Assembly: GCF_016908565.1 (NCBI RefSeq)
Contig: NZ_JAFBED010000014.1
Coordinates: 1 to 64,000 of the forward strand
DNA length: 64,000 bases
Direction of reading: 5' to 3'
Source: Sutcliffiella tianshenii
Lineage (GTDB): Bacteria; Bacillota; Bacilli; Bacillales; Bacillaceae_I
In this document: piece by piece, positions 20,947 through 28,830 of the stretch
How the letters are laid out: each line of letters opens with the position of its first letter
Position numbering within the stretch: position 1 is the stretch's first letter
Program-made: the position numbers and the translations under genes
Notes under the pieces: model-generated
Told to the model about the DNA's origin: nothing
Databases searched by the model: none
The model's input: only the letters and a program-made list of their open reading frames with translations

Positions 20947-21864
20947 ATGGAATTAAAAAAAGAAGCCTTGAGGCTATTATCAGCTGTCATCATTGCCGTT
21001 GTACTTTTGATATTGATGGTATTCTTTCCAAGGACACAGGAAGTGATGGTATTTGGACCTGCAGGGACGCTGGATTTTGGATATAGATTGGACGTACACC
21101 AGTATAAGGCAGACATCGTCCAATACTTTCAAATGGTCTGGCAGGAAAAAACCTTGGGTGGGACAATGTTTCAGACTGTCAGTGTGGAGGATGAGATTGC
21201 CCGTTATTACCCTAAAAGTCTCCTGATAATCTGTATCTCCTTCTTATTAAGCATCGGTTTTGGGGTATGGAAGGGGATTTTCGACTATAGGAATATGAAT
21301 ACAAAAAAAAATCTACTTGGTAATGGCACAACGTGGGCGTTTCAATCGATCCCGGATTTCTTTGTCGTGTTCGTCTTCTTTTGCATATCTTTTTATTTTC
21401 TCCCCCATGAAAGGATTTTCAGTAACAGCAATTGGTATAGCTTCCTGGCGCCCGCCCTTCTCGTAAGCATCTATCCGATCATGTATGTGGCAAGGATCAC
21501 TTGCGTGTCCCTGCTGAATCAGGATGGACAAGATTATATCCGGACCGCATTTTCCAAAGGCTTTAAAGCCAAACAGGTCATCTATAAGCATATCTTGAAA
21601 AATAGTTTGATAGATATGGTTGGCAACCTTCCTACCATCATGATAGTCATTGTCTCCAACTTGTTGATGGTTGAGTACCTGACAGGATTTGAGGGAGCTG
21701 CAAACAGGCTGTTCGTAGCAATGGGAGGCAGACAGATATCAGGCTTTACAGCTCCTATAGAAGCAGAGCTTGTTCTGGGTCTGGCATTCTGCTTTATGCT
21801 CACGGTCCTTGCTGTACATATCCTTAAGCTGGCATTATTGGCTAAACTGGTGAAAAAGGGGTGA
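20947..21864 (+). CDS. ABC transporter permease, peptide/nickel (DppB) type, orphan
   Basis: A 305-residue permease with an N-terminal helix (about 9-27), a roughly 70-residue extracytoplasmic segment and about five C-terminal helices. It carries the EAA-loop-like sequence AFSKGFKAKQVIYKHILKNSL (near 202-222) that docks with an ATPase. The start at 20947 has GGAGGGG upstream. The partner permease follows after three bases, but no solute-binding protein or ATP-binding subunit is encoded nearby, so the pair must borrow them or have another role. A perfect palindrome sits at its promoter. Confidence 0.8.
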   Translation: MELKKEALRLLSAVIIAVVLLILMVFFPRTQEVMVFGPAGTLDFGYRLDVHQYKADIVQYFQMVWQEKTLGGTMFQTVSVEDEIARYYPKSLLIICISFLLSIGFGVWKGIFDYRNMNTKKNLLGNGTTWAFQSIPDFFVVFVFFCISFYFLPHERIFSNSNWYSFLAPALLVSIYPIMYVARITCVSLLNQDGQDYIRTAFSKGFKAKQVIYKHILKNSLIDMVGNLPTIMIVIVSNLLMVEYLTGFEGAANRLFVAMGGRQISGFTAPIEAELVLGLAFCFMLTVLAVHILKLALLAKLVKKG

Positions 21865-21867
21865 GGT

Positions 21868-22764
21868 ATGATGTTTCATAATAGATATTTGTTTGCAGGT
21901 ACATGTTTATTGTTAAGTCTGTTTGTCATGGCAGTGGCCGGACCTTTTATCCCTTATGTAAAAGATGGGATAGAAGGCTCAAGGGTGCTTTTTCCAGAGC
22001 GTGGGGTGATTGAGACTGCCCCATTTCCACCCTCGGCAGATTTCCCGACAGGTTCTGATCGTGAAGGTAGAAATCTAATCAGTGTACTTGTCATGGGGGC
22101 AAAGGATACACTGACTGTCATCTTCTGCATCGCACTAATCAGATACACCTTTGGAATAATTTTAGGGACGATCGCTTCGTTCAAAGGAAGGTTCCTTTCC
22201 AATCTTCTTAATATTTGGGACCAGACCTTTTCAAGCCTTCCGGTCATCTTTTTCACGATTCTTTTTCTCAATCTCCCATTTTTGATATTTTTAGAGACCC
22301 GCTTTTGGGTCGTCATCATCAGTATCGCATTGGTGGAGGTAGGAAGGGTGGGAGTGCTGATCAGGGATCAGCTCATCCAGATAAAAGGGACTCCGTATGT
22401 GGAGGCAGGGATCGTAGTGGGGCTTAAGCCAATCGGCCTGGCGAAAAACTATTACCTTCCCAATCTACTGCCTACCCTTATAGTGAATTTCTGCTTTGAT
22501 GTGGGCAGGGTCGCATTGATTATCGGCCAGCTTGGAATTTTCTCGATATTTGTGACCCAGGAATTTGTACAACTTGGAGCAGGGTGGGGAGAAATCAGGA
22601 ATACAAGCTTCAATTGGCCAACCATCCTTGGTGAAGCGAGAAAGGACATCTACACAGCCATCTGGATTCCCATAAACGCCGCAGTTGCTATCATGTTTGT
22701 AGTGTTCACTTTCAACATCCTTGGTGAAGGGCTGAGAAAATACTTCCATCGACTAGGTGCATAA
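21868..22764 (+). CDS. ABC transporter permease, peptide/nickel (DppC) type, orphan
   Basis: A 298-residue partner permease. It has an N-terminal helix, the PTGSDREGRNLISVLVMG segment (near 51-68) equivalent to FGTDxxGRD of DppC proteins, five further helices and an EAA-like loop (near 168-190). It starts three bases after the preceding gene and is probably translated from the same message. No terminator is evident before the next gene. With no ATPase or binding protein in the cluster, the substrate is not predictable. Confidence 0.8.
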   Translation: MMFHNRYLFAGTCLLLSLFVMAVAGPFIPYVKDGIEGSRVLFPERGVIETAPFPPSADFPTGSDREGRNLISVLVMGAKDTLTVIFCIALIRYTFGIILGTIASFKGRFLSNLLNIWDQTFSSLPVIFFTILFLNLPFLIFLETRFWVVIISIALVEVGRVGVLIRDQLIQIKGTPYVEAGIVVGLKPIGLAKNYYLPNLLPTLIVNFCFDVGRVALIIGQLGIFSIFVTQEFVQLGAGWGEIRNTSFNWPTILGEARKDIYTAIWIPINAAVAIMFVVFTFNILGEGLRKYFHRLGA

Positions 22765-22906
22765 CCTTAGCAATGCTCTTGTAAGTGCATGTTTTCCGAT
22801 CTATAGGGTAAATATGAGAGAAGGATGATAACCTGAGCAGTTTTTTTGCATCTGGTTGTCTCGTCTGAAATAATGGCTAATAAATCTTGCAAGGAGTGTG
22901 ATAGGG

Positions 22907-23551
22907 ATGAGAATACTAGTCGTCGGTGCTAATGGGCAAATAGGTTCCAAGCTGGTGAAGATGCTCAAGGAAGATGATAGATATACGCCTGTTGCCATGG
23001 TAAGAAAAGAAGAGCAGTCGGAGAAGTTCCAAAGTGAAGGCATTGAAGCGGTTCTTGCCGATCTGGAGGGACCGGTAGGAGACCTCGAAAATGCAGTGAA
23101 AGGCAATGACGCCATCATTTTTGCAGCGGGATCAGGCGGCAGTACGGGATTGGACAAAACCTTGCTGATTGACCTTGATGGTGCAGTAAAGGTGATGGAG
23201 GCAGCAGAAAATTCAAATGTCAACCGGTTCATTCTAGTAAGTGCCCTGCAGGCCCACAATAGGGAGAACTGGAACGAAGAAATAAGACCATACTATGTAG
23301 CAAAGCATTATGCGGATAAAATGCTGGAAGCAAGCAGCCTCGATTATACAATCGTCCGTCCGGGGGGGCTTTTGAACGAACCTGGTATGGGCAGGATCCA
23401 ACTGGGCCTGAACTTGGAAAGAGGCTCCATTCCACGTGAAGATGTTGCAAGGACTTTATTGGAGATCATTTCAGCGGAAAACAGCTATCGTACTGCGTTT
23501 GATCTCATTTCAGGTGAAGTGGAGATCCAAAAGGCGGTAAAAGAAATTTAA
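22907..23551 (+). CDS. Atypical SDR, NAD(P)-binding protein (YhfK-like)
   Basis: A 214-residue Rossmann-fold protein. It has the dinucleotide motif VVGANGQIG (5-13), a mid-chain YYVAKHYADKML segment (near 128-139) with the YxxxK pair, and IVRPGGL near 150. Length and motifs match B. subtilis YhfK, an atypical short-chain dehydrogenase/NAD(P)H-binding protein of uncertain substrate. ATG 22907 was preferred over an upstream GTG because AAGGAGTG lies too close to the GTG. Confidence 0.85.
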   Translation: MRILVVGANGQIGSKLVKMLKEDDRYTPVAMVRKEEQSEKFQSEGIEAVLADLEGPVGDLENAVKGNDAIIFAAGSGGSTGLDKTLLIDLDGAVKVMEAAENSNVNRFILVSALQAHNRENWNEEIRPYYVAKHYADKMLEASSLDYTIVRPGGLLNEPGMGRIQLGLNLERGSIPREDVARTLLEIISAENSYRTAFDLISGEVEIQKAVKEI

Positions 23552-23597
23552 TTTTTTGAAACTAAAGGCCCTGTTCAATCGTTAAAGTAATAGACGG

Positions 23598-24194
23598 ATG
23601 AATAGGGGTTTTTTATGCATGAAAAAGAAAAAATGGAAAAAGTGGCTATTAGCATGCGGTTCTGTACTCGCCTTATATATTTTGATTGTCCACTTCTTCA
23701 TCTATCAGGCTGCAAAAGAACAGCCGCCAAGTGACCTGGATTATTTGATTGTACTTGGTGCTAGGGTGAGAGGGGAACAGATGACTTTGGCTTTGCGATT
23801 TCGCGTCGAAGCCGCCCTGAAATATCTTGAAGAAAATCCTGACACGAAAGTCATTGTCTCAGGAGGGCAGGGACCAGGGGAAGATATCACTGAAGCCGAA
23901 GCGATGGAGCGTTTTTTCCTTGAGAATGGTGTGAGTCAGGAGCGGATCATCAAAGAGGGCCTTTCTACGACCACCTATGAAAACCTGAGCTATTCCAAGC
24001 AATTTTTAGAGGAAGGTAACTCTGTTGCCATCGTAAGCAACGACTTCCATCTATTCCGGGCAAGCATCATCGCTGAGCGCCTCGGTTTCGAAGAGGTATA
24101 TACCCTTCCTGGCAAAACGCCAAGAATAGCCATATTCAAGCTTTGGACAAGGGAGTATTTTGCAGTTGCGAAGACGTGGTTGGTGGATCGATAG
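23598..24194 (+). CDS. YdcF/SanA-type DUF218 membrane protein
   Basis: A 198-residue protein with a basic N terminus, one transmembrane helix (about 17-35) and a DUF218 domain: YLIVLGARVRG (48-58), VIVSGGQGPGEDITEA (near 85-100) and VAIVSNDFHLFRA (near 142-154). Proteins of this family act at the cell envelope, and some are linked to barrier function or lipid-carrier metabolism; the reaction is not established. A second in-frame ATG seven codons in (23619) could be the true start. A terminator follows. Confidence 0.85.
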   Translation: MNRGFLCMKKKKWKKWLLACGSVLALYILIVHFFIYQAAKEQPPSDLDYLIVLGARVRGEQMTLALRFRVEAALKYLEENPDTKVIVSGGQGPGEDITEAEAMERFFLENGVSQERIIKEGLSTTTYENLSYSKQFLEEGNSVAIVSNDFHLFRASIIAERLGFEEVYTLPGKTPRIAIFKLWTREYFAVAKTWLVDR

Positions 24195-24234
24195 GGAGGG
24201 GAAGGCAAGACTCTTTTATCATCCGCCATATCTT

Positions 24235-24267
24235 GACATCAGGATCAATTTGCCTGATGTTTTTTTG
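24235..24267 (+). terminator. Terminator after the YdcF-like gene
   Basis: Stem acatcagg/cctgatgt with a 9-base loop followed by ttttttt. Confidence 0.9.
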
Positions 24268-24323
24268 GGTCTTTTAAAGATTTGCTTTATAATAGGCTTT
24301 ATCATATAAGTAGGGGTGAAGCA

Positions 24324-24794
24324 ATGGAGTATCTACTTTCACAAGTCATTTTCAGTTTTATTGCTTCGGCCGGGTTCGGAGTCATCTTTAATGCACCTCG
24401 AAATTCCTTGATCCATTGCGGGTTTGTTGGAATGGTCGGGTGGATTTCGTACATACTTTTAGCAGATTCGGGAGTGGATCCCGTCATCGCTTCCTTTGTA
24501 GGAGCTTTTGCAGTGGCATTGGTCGGCCATATCATGGCGAAAAGATTCCGGATGCCCATGATCATTTTCAGCGTGGCAGGAATCATCCCCCTTGTCCCTG
24601 GTGGACTAGCATACAATGCGATGAGACAGGTTGCGGAAAACGATTATCTTGGAGCGATTCCCCTTGCCGCCAAAGCATTTATGATTTCAGGTGCGATAGC
24701 AATGGGACTTGTTTTTGCCGAGGTTTTGGTGCAGATTGTTATGAAGGCTTTCAGAAAACAGAGTGTAGCTGCTGGTAACGAGGTGGGAAAATGA
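24324..24794 (+). CDS. Threonine/serine exporter, small membrane subunit (ThrE_2)
   Basis: A 156-residue integral membrane protein with about five helices and the segment GIIPLVPGGLAYNAM (near 88-102) typical of the C-terminal half of ThrE. ThrE exports threonine and serine; in many Firmicutes and enterics (YjjB/YjjP) it is split in two as here. The start at 24324 has GGGGTGAAG upstream. It overlaps the next gene by four bases (ATGA), as expected for subunits made in equal amount. Confidence 0.85.
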   Translation: MEYLLSQVIFSFIASAGFGVIFNAPRNSLIHCGFVGMVGWISYILLADSGVDPVIASFVGAFAVALVGHIMAKRFRMPMIIFSVAGIIPLVPGGLAYNAMRQVAENDYLGAIPLAAKAFMISGAIAMGLVFAEVLVQIVMKAFRKQSVAAGNEVGK

Positions 24795-25543
24795 AAGAAG
24801 TCGTGGGACAAAGTGAAGAAAAAGTACTGAAGGTTTGCCTTCTTGCCGGCAGGATCATGATGGAAAGCGGTGCAGAGACATACAGGGTGGAGGATACGAT
24901 GACACGCATTGCCGCAGCTTATGGCATCACCGAGGCACACAGCTTTGTCACTCCCACTGGAATAATAGTTTCCTTACAGGGAGTAAGTCCGACTCAACTG
25001 GTGAGGATCAGTAATCGTACCACTGATCTGGAAAAAGTGGCAAGGGTGAATGCTATTTCCAGGAGGATAGCTGATGGAAGCCTCGACGTGGATGAAGCTT
25101 TTGTTTTATTAAAAGAGCTGGAATCAGCACACTTGTTTTTTTCGAATTGGCTGCAGATTGCAGCTGCTTCACTGTTAAGCGGATCGTTCCTCATTATGTT
25201 CAAAGGTGTCTGGACAGACTTTTTCCCGGCTTTGCTTGTAGGTGGAGTCGGATACTCGGGCTTGTTGGCCATTCAACATTATACAAAAGTAAAATTCTTT
25301 GCGGAGTTCATTTCCTCATTGATTATCGGCATTATAGCGTTCGGGCTTGTCGGGATCGGGTTAGGGCATGAACTGGACAAAATAATCATTGCATCCGTCA
25401 TGCCACTTGTACCGGGACTCCTGATTACCAACGCCGTCCGTGACCTGATGGCTGGTCACTTCGTATCAGGACTGTCGAAGGGAGCGGAAGCGTTTCTTAC
25501 CGCGTTTGCAATTGGTGCGGGTGTAGCGGTGGTGTTTTTGTGA
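24791..25543 (+). CDS. Threonine/serine exporter, large subunit (ThrE N-terminal type)
   Basis: A 250-residue protein with a cytoplasmic N-terminal domain (about 1-115; LLAGRIMMESGAETYRVEDT at 17-36 is a family hallmark) followed by about five helices, including VMPLVPGLLITNAVRDLM near 199-216. It pairs with the preceding ThrE_2 gene to form the split exporter at the cytoplasmic membrane. The stop is followed directly by a terminator. Confidence 0.87.
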   Translation: MKEVVGQSEEKVLKVCLLAGRIMMESGAETYRVEDTMTRIAAAYGITEAHSFVTPTGIIVSLQGVSPTQLVRISNRTTDLEKVARVNAISRRIADGSLDVDEAFVLLKELESAHLFFSNWLQIAAASLLSGSFLIMFKGVWTDFFPALLVGGVGYSGLLAIQHYTKVKFFAEFISSLIIGIIAFGLVGIGLGHELDKIIIASVMPLVPGLLITNAVRDLMAGHFVSGLSKGAEAFLTAFAIGAGVAVVFL

Positions 25544-25544
25544 G

Positions 25545-25570
25545 AGGAAGCTTGGGGCTTCCTTTTTTTT
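25545..25570 (+). terminator. Terminator of the threonine exporter genes
   Basis: ggaagc/gcttcc stem with a short loop followed by tttttttt. A second hairpin, gcacaat/attgtgc (25611-25631), follows without a long T-run. Confidence 0.88.
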
Positions 25571-25632
25571 GTTGTAGGTTTTGAGCCGGGTTTGGTTTAG
25601 GAGCCGGAGTGCACAATTTGTCGGATTGTGCG

Positions 25633-25747
25633 TTTTATCGATATCTTGGGTGTTTTCGTTGATATCCGAAAATTCTCGTTGATAAAAAGATATTTTCATC
25701 GATATCGCGTACTGAATCATTGATATATTAATATTTTCGTTGATATC
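25633..25747. repeat. Six-copy phased tandem motif TCGTTGATATC, period about 20 bp
   Basis: Copies of T-C-R-T-Y-G-A-T-A lie at about 25635, 25656, 25676, 25696, 25717 and 25737, a spacing of 20-21 bases, while the intervening bases differ. Variants are atcgatatc, tcgttgatatc (twice), tcgttgata, tcatcgatatc and tcattgata. Two helical turns per unit would place all copies on one face of the DNA. The tract separates the exporter terminator from the NERD gene; beyond the tract I see nothing else in the 25571-25848 gap. Confidence 0.7.
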
Positions 25748-25848
25748 TCAAATCGACGCTAAAAGTAACAGTCTTTTTTTGGGAAACTAGCAGGACTTTA
25801 TGCCTATTTTCGAGAAATACACCAATAGAAACAGAAAGGTGTGAGCAA

Positions 25849-26805
25849 ATGATAAAAAAAGTGAGAGAAAAATCGATCAGACTCTTAACAATGGAGGCAG
25901 GAGGAAGGCGAGTGTACAAAAACCACCCGGTGTATGCACAGATTGAAAGGGAGCTGGGTAGGCAGACGGCAGGCTATAAGGGTGAGTGTGCATTAGACTA
26001 CTATTTAACGTTTCTACCAGATGATAAGTATTTTATCTTCCATGGTTTGCGCCTAGAGGATCCTAAAAATAGACATTTTCAGATGGATACCTTCTTGTTT
26101 TCCCTTTCACATGGCCTAATACTGGAGTCGAAATACATATCAGGCGAGTTGGAGTTCGATGAGAAAACCTCCCAGCTGATAAGAAAAGTTCCAGAAGGAC
26201 ACGAAACGATGGGAGATCCCATTTCGCAGGTGGAAAGACATAAAGAGCAGCTGAGAAGCTGGATGGAAAAACATTTGGGTAAAGTGGTCCCGATCACTGG
26301 ACAGGTGGTACTAACCAACAAAAATGCAATTCTCCTAAATGCCTCTCCTTCAATAATGAAGAAAGTCACCTTTCTAACAAACCTTCCAAATAGAATGAAG
26401 TCCATTAATGAAAATTTACCAAACCCTATTTTATCTGAAAAGGAACTGCGTAAAGCTGCAAGAATGCTCAACCAAAAACATGCGCCTGACCAGTTTGATT
26501 TTATGGGATATTTCAAGCTCTCACAAAAAGAAATAATTACAGGAGTCATTTGCCCTGAATGCTCACACTCACCCATGATAAGGAAAAGTGCAAATTGGAT
26601 ATGTCTGGAGTGTGGATGTAAGTCCAAAAATGCACATATAGAAGCTCTGCAAGATTACGCACTTTTATGTGGTAAGTCCATTTCGAATAAGCAGGCAAAA
26701 GAATTTTTACACCTTTCCTCAAGTTCTGTTACTTTTCAAATTCTCCAATCCATGAACCTCCGCCACACAGGCACAAAAAAAGGTAGGGTATACTTCTTGG
26801 ATTAA
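25849..26805 (+). CDS. NERD-domain protein with zinc ribbon and C-terminal winged-helix-like region
   Basis: A 318-residue protein. A nuclease-related domain (about 35-150) shows GYKGECALDYYL (42-53), a conserved Asp in QMDTFLF and LILESKYISG (the E-x-K of the restriction-endonuclease-like fold). A Cys4 zinc ribbon follows (CPEC near 234 and CLEC near 251), then about 60 residues resembling a helix-turn-helix (KQAKEFLHLSSSSVTFQILQ). NERD proteins are predicted nucleases of unknown target and are common in Bacillus. AAAGGTG precedes the ATG. It stands alone, upstream of the LysM/CAP gene. Confidence 0.82.
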   Translation: MIKKVREKSIRLLTMEAGGRRVYKNHPVYAQIERELGRQTAGYKGECALDYYLTFLPDDKYFIFHGLRLEDPKNRHFQMDTFLFSLSHGLILESKYISGELEFDEKTSQLIRKVPEGHETMGDPISQVERHKEQLRSWMEKHLGKVVPITGQVVLTNKNAILLNASPSIMKKVTFLTNLPNRMKSINENLPNPILSEKELRKAARMLNQKHAPDQFDFMGYFKLSQKEIITGVICPECSHSPMIRKSANWICLECGCKSKNAHIEALQDYALLCGKSISNKQAKEFLHLSSSSVTFQILQSMNLRHTGTKKGRVYFLD

Positions 26806-26936
26806 AATACAATTACCGACGCCTTCCACACTCCAAAACTTCCCATTACAAATAATACGTACATTTCATAGGTGTTTATACTATTTTACAATAATTTCAT
26901 CTTTAAAATTTACGTGTTTCATATTACTGTAATAGT

Positions 26937-27557
26937 ATGAAAACTTTACAGAAAGTCCTCATAACCTTGTCGATTGTCGCTATAGTCTTAGGTGGAAATA
27001 CTGCAGCACTTGCCGCAACTACCCATACGGTACAGGCCGGTGATACGATGTGGAAGATTGCAGTGAAATATCAGGTAGGAGTATCGGAAGTGATTCAAGC
27101 CAATCCGGCGGTCAAAAATCCGAATTTGATCTATCCTGGTCAGAAGCTTAATATTCCAGAATTAGGAGAGGTGAAATCAGCAGAAGAGCAGGTTGCAGCT
27201 TTGGTGAATCAAGAGCGCAGCAAGTATGGGCTCCAGCCATTAAAGCTGAACTGGGAGTTATCAAGAGTAGCAAGATATAAGTCTCAGGATATGATTGATA
27301 AGAACTATTTCAGCCACACTTCGCCAACATACGGATCTCCATTTACGATGATGAAGAACTTTGGTATTTCTTACCGAGCAGCAGGAGAAAATATTGCTGC
27401 TGGGCAAAAAACACCACAAGAGGTCATGAATGCTTGGATGAACAGTGAAGGTCATAGAAAAAATATCCTTTCAAGCCAATACACTGAAATCGGTGTTGGA
27501 TATGCGAAAGGCGGCTCTTACGGCCATTACTGGACACAAATGTTTATCTCAAAATAA
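26937..27557 (+). CDS. LysM and CAP-domain secreted protein (YkwD-like)
   Basis: A 206-residue exported protein. A signal peptide (1-26, cleavage after AALA) precedes one LysM peptidoglycan-binding domain (about 28-73: HTVQAGDTMWKIAVKY, then NLIYPGQKLNI) and a CAP/SCP domain (about 84-206: VNQERSKYGLQPLKL, then FSHTSP, GENIAAG, HRKNILSSQYTEIGVG). The order LysM-CAP matches B. subtilis YkwD and spore-coat-associated relatives; SafA has only the LysM. The ATG has no recognisable Shine-Dalgarno sequence. A CATATTA motif 11-17 bases upstream fits a sigma-G-like -10, but the -35 is weak. Confidence 0.88.
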   Translation: MKTLQKVLITLSIVAIVLGGNTAALAATTHTVQAGDTMWKIAVKYQVGVSEVIQANPAVKNPNLIYPGQKLNIPELGEVKSAEEQVAALVNQERSKYGLQPLKLNWELSRVARYKSQDMIDKNYFSHTSPTYGSPFTMMKNFGISYRAAGENIAAGQKTPQEVMNAWMNSEGHRKNILSSQYTEIGVGYAKGGSYGHYWTQMFISK

Positions 27558-27562
27558 TGTTT

Positions 27563-27600
27563 AAAGCAGCGAAGCGAGTTGAGCTTCGTTGCTTTTTTTT
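27563..27600 (+). terminator. Terminator of the LysM/CAP gene
   Basis: agcagcgaagc / gcttcgttgct stem followed by tttttttt. Confidence 0.92.
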
Positions 27601-27673
27601 ATGGAAAAATCTGTTTTATATTTCCGAAATACTATAAAATATTATTATCTTATCTGGAAGGGGTGATGACAGG

Positions 27674-27736
27674 ATGGCAGGTTGTTTCAAAAAGCAGGGT
27701 CATGCCTTGTCCCACCAGTTGTTAAACCTAAATTAG
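27674..27736 (+). CDS. Possible 20-residue peptide
   Basis: A short frame, MAGCFKKQGHALSHQLLNLN, starts at ATG 27674 with AAGGGGTGA upstream at acceptable spacing, in the gap before the kinase gene. It could be a small peptide or a leader peptide, or chance. I know no family for it. Confidence 0.25.
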   Translation: MAGCFKKQGHALSHQLLNLN

Positions 27737-27782
27737 TAGGCAAGTGCATGTCCCCGCATATAACAAAAAGGGGATGTTGTTG

Positions 27783-28778
27783 ATGATGAAATTGAGCACA
27801 ATGAAAAAGGTCGCGGATACTGTATGTGAGGATTGGCGCAGTCCGGTCGCCGTGCAGATCATGAAAAATTGGGAATACGATGAAGGTGAACTATACTACT
27901 TTCGTGCCAGTGCCAATTTTGTGTTTCTATTCAAAAAAGAGGGGCAAGTTTACTATTTGCGTTTTCACGAAGCCACTGAGAAACCTATCAGCCAACTTGA
28001 ATCAGAAATGAACGTACTTCACTTTCTGAATGATGGCCCCGTTAAGGTTGCGCAGCCATTATTATCTAAAAATGACCGGTATATCGAAATAGTGGAAACA
28101 GACGTTGGGATTTTTTCTGCAATGGTTTTTGAAGGAATTCCAGGTAAACAGATGGAAACAGAGGAATTGGTAGAAAAGCAGTTTTACATTTGGGGAAGAA
28201 CCCTTGGAATGCTGCATGAAAAATTGAAAATGTTACCTTTGGAGTATAGTTCCAAAAGACCAAGCTACACGGATCACTTGCACTGGATCGACTCTCATCT
28301 TCCAAAAGATGATCTGCCAGCAAGGGAAGAGCTGTCAAGAATAAAAGAATGGGCCTCTACCTTACGGAAAACTCAAGGGAATTTCGGTATCATCCATTTT
28401 GACTTTGAAGTGGACAATCTGCGGTGGAATGGGGATAGGATTGGTGCATTTGACTTTGACGAAAGTGCAGGGTATTGGTATGTGGCTGATATTGTATTTG
28501 CGCTGCGGGATGTCCTTTCGAATAAGGAAGACATCAAGAAACCACAAGTGAGAAATTTCTTAAGTGGGTATAGGTCAGCAACAAAACTGGATGAAGATGA
28601 CCTCCAACAAATAGATGGATTTCTTCGGATGCATCAATTGTATACGTATACGAGAATCCATCGGTCTGCAGATATTCCGAAATCCAATGATACTCCTGAA
28701 TGGTTGAGTACCCTAAGCGGAAAATTGGATATAAAGTTATCATTCTATCGTTCCAGATTATGTCGCTTGAAGAATTAG
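27783..28778 (+). CDS. Aminoglycoside/choline kinase-like phosphotransferase (APH family)
   Basis: A 331-residue protein-kinase-like enzyme. The catalytic loop IIHFDFEVDNLRW (near 203-215; H-x-D-x4-N) and the DFDES metal motif (near 223) are intact, and an N-terminal beta-rich lobe contains a Lys in VYYLRFHE. Members phosphorylate small molecules such as aminoglycosides, choline, homoserine or fructosamines; the substrate here is unknown and resistance should not be assumed. ATG 27783 was chosen for the AAAGGGGA sequence before it. A strong terminator follows. Confidence 0.82.
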   Translation: MMKLSTMKKVADTVCEDWRSPVAVQIMKNWEYDEGELYYFRASANFVFLFKKEGQVYYLRFHEATEKPISQLESEMNVLHFLNDGPVKVAQPLLSKNDRYIEIVETDVGIFSAMVFEGIPGKQMETEELVEKQFYIWGRTLGMLHEKLKMLPLEYSSKRPSYTDHLHWIDSHLPKDDLPAREELSRIKEWASTLRKTQGNFGIIHFDFEVDNLRWNGDRIGAFDFDESAGYWYVADIVFALRDVLSNKEDIKKPQVRNFLSGYRSATKLDEDDLQQIDGFLRMHQLYTYTRIHRSADIPKSNDTPEWLSTLSGKLDIKLSFYRSRLCRLKN

Positions 28779-28789
28779 TATAGAAGAGA

Positions 28790-28822
28790 GGAGCCGGGAG
28801 CAAACAACTCCCGGCTTTTTTT
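28790..28822 (+). terminator. Terminator of the APH-like gene
   Basis: Stem agccgggag/ctcccggct with a 7-base loop followed by ttttttt. It also ends at the convergent nagR but has no T-run in that direction. Confidence 0.92.
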
Positions 28823-28830
28823 CTGCAACT

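Noticed and set aside
27783-28778. Aminoglycoside resistance gene
   Set aside because: The kinase motifs are present, but nothing shows aminoglycoside specificity; the family also has choline, homoserine and other kinases.
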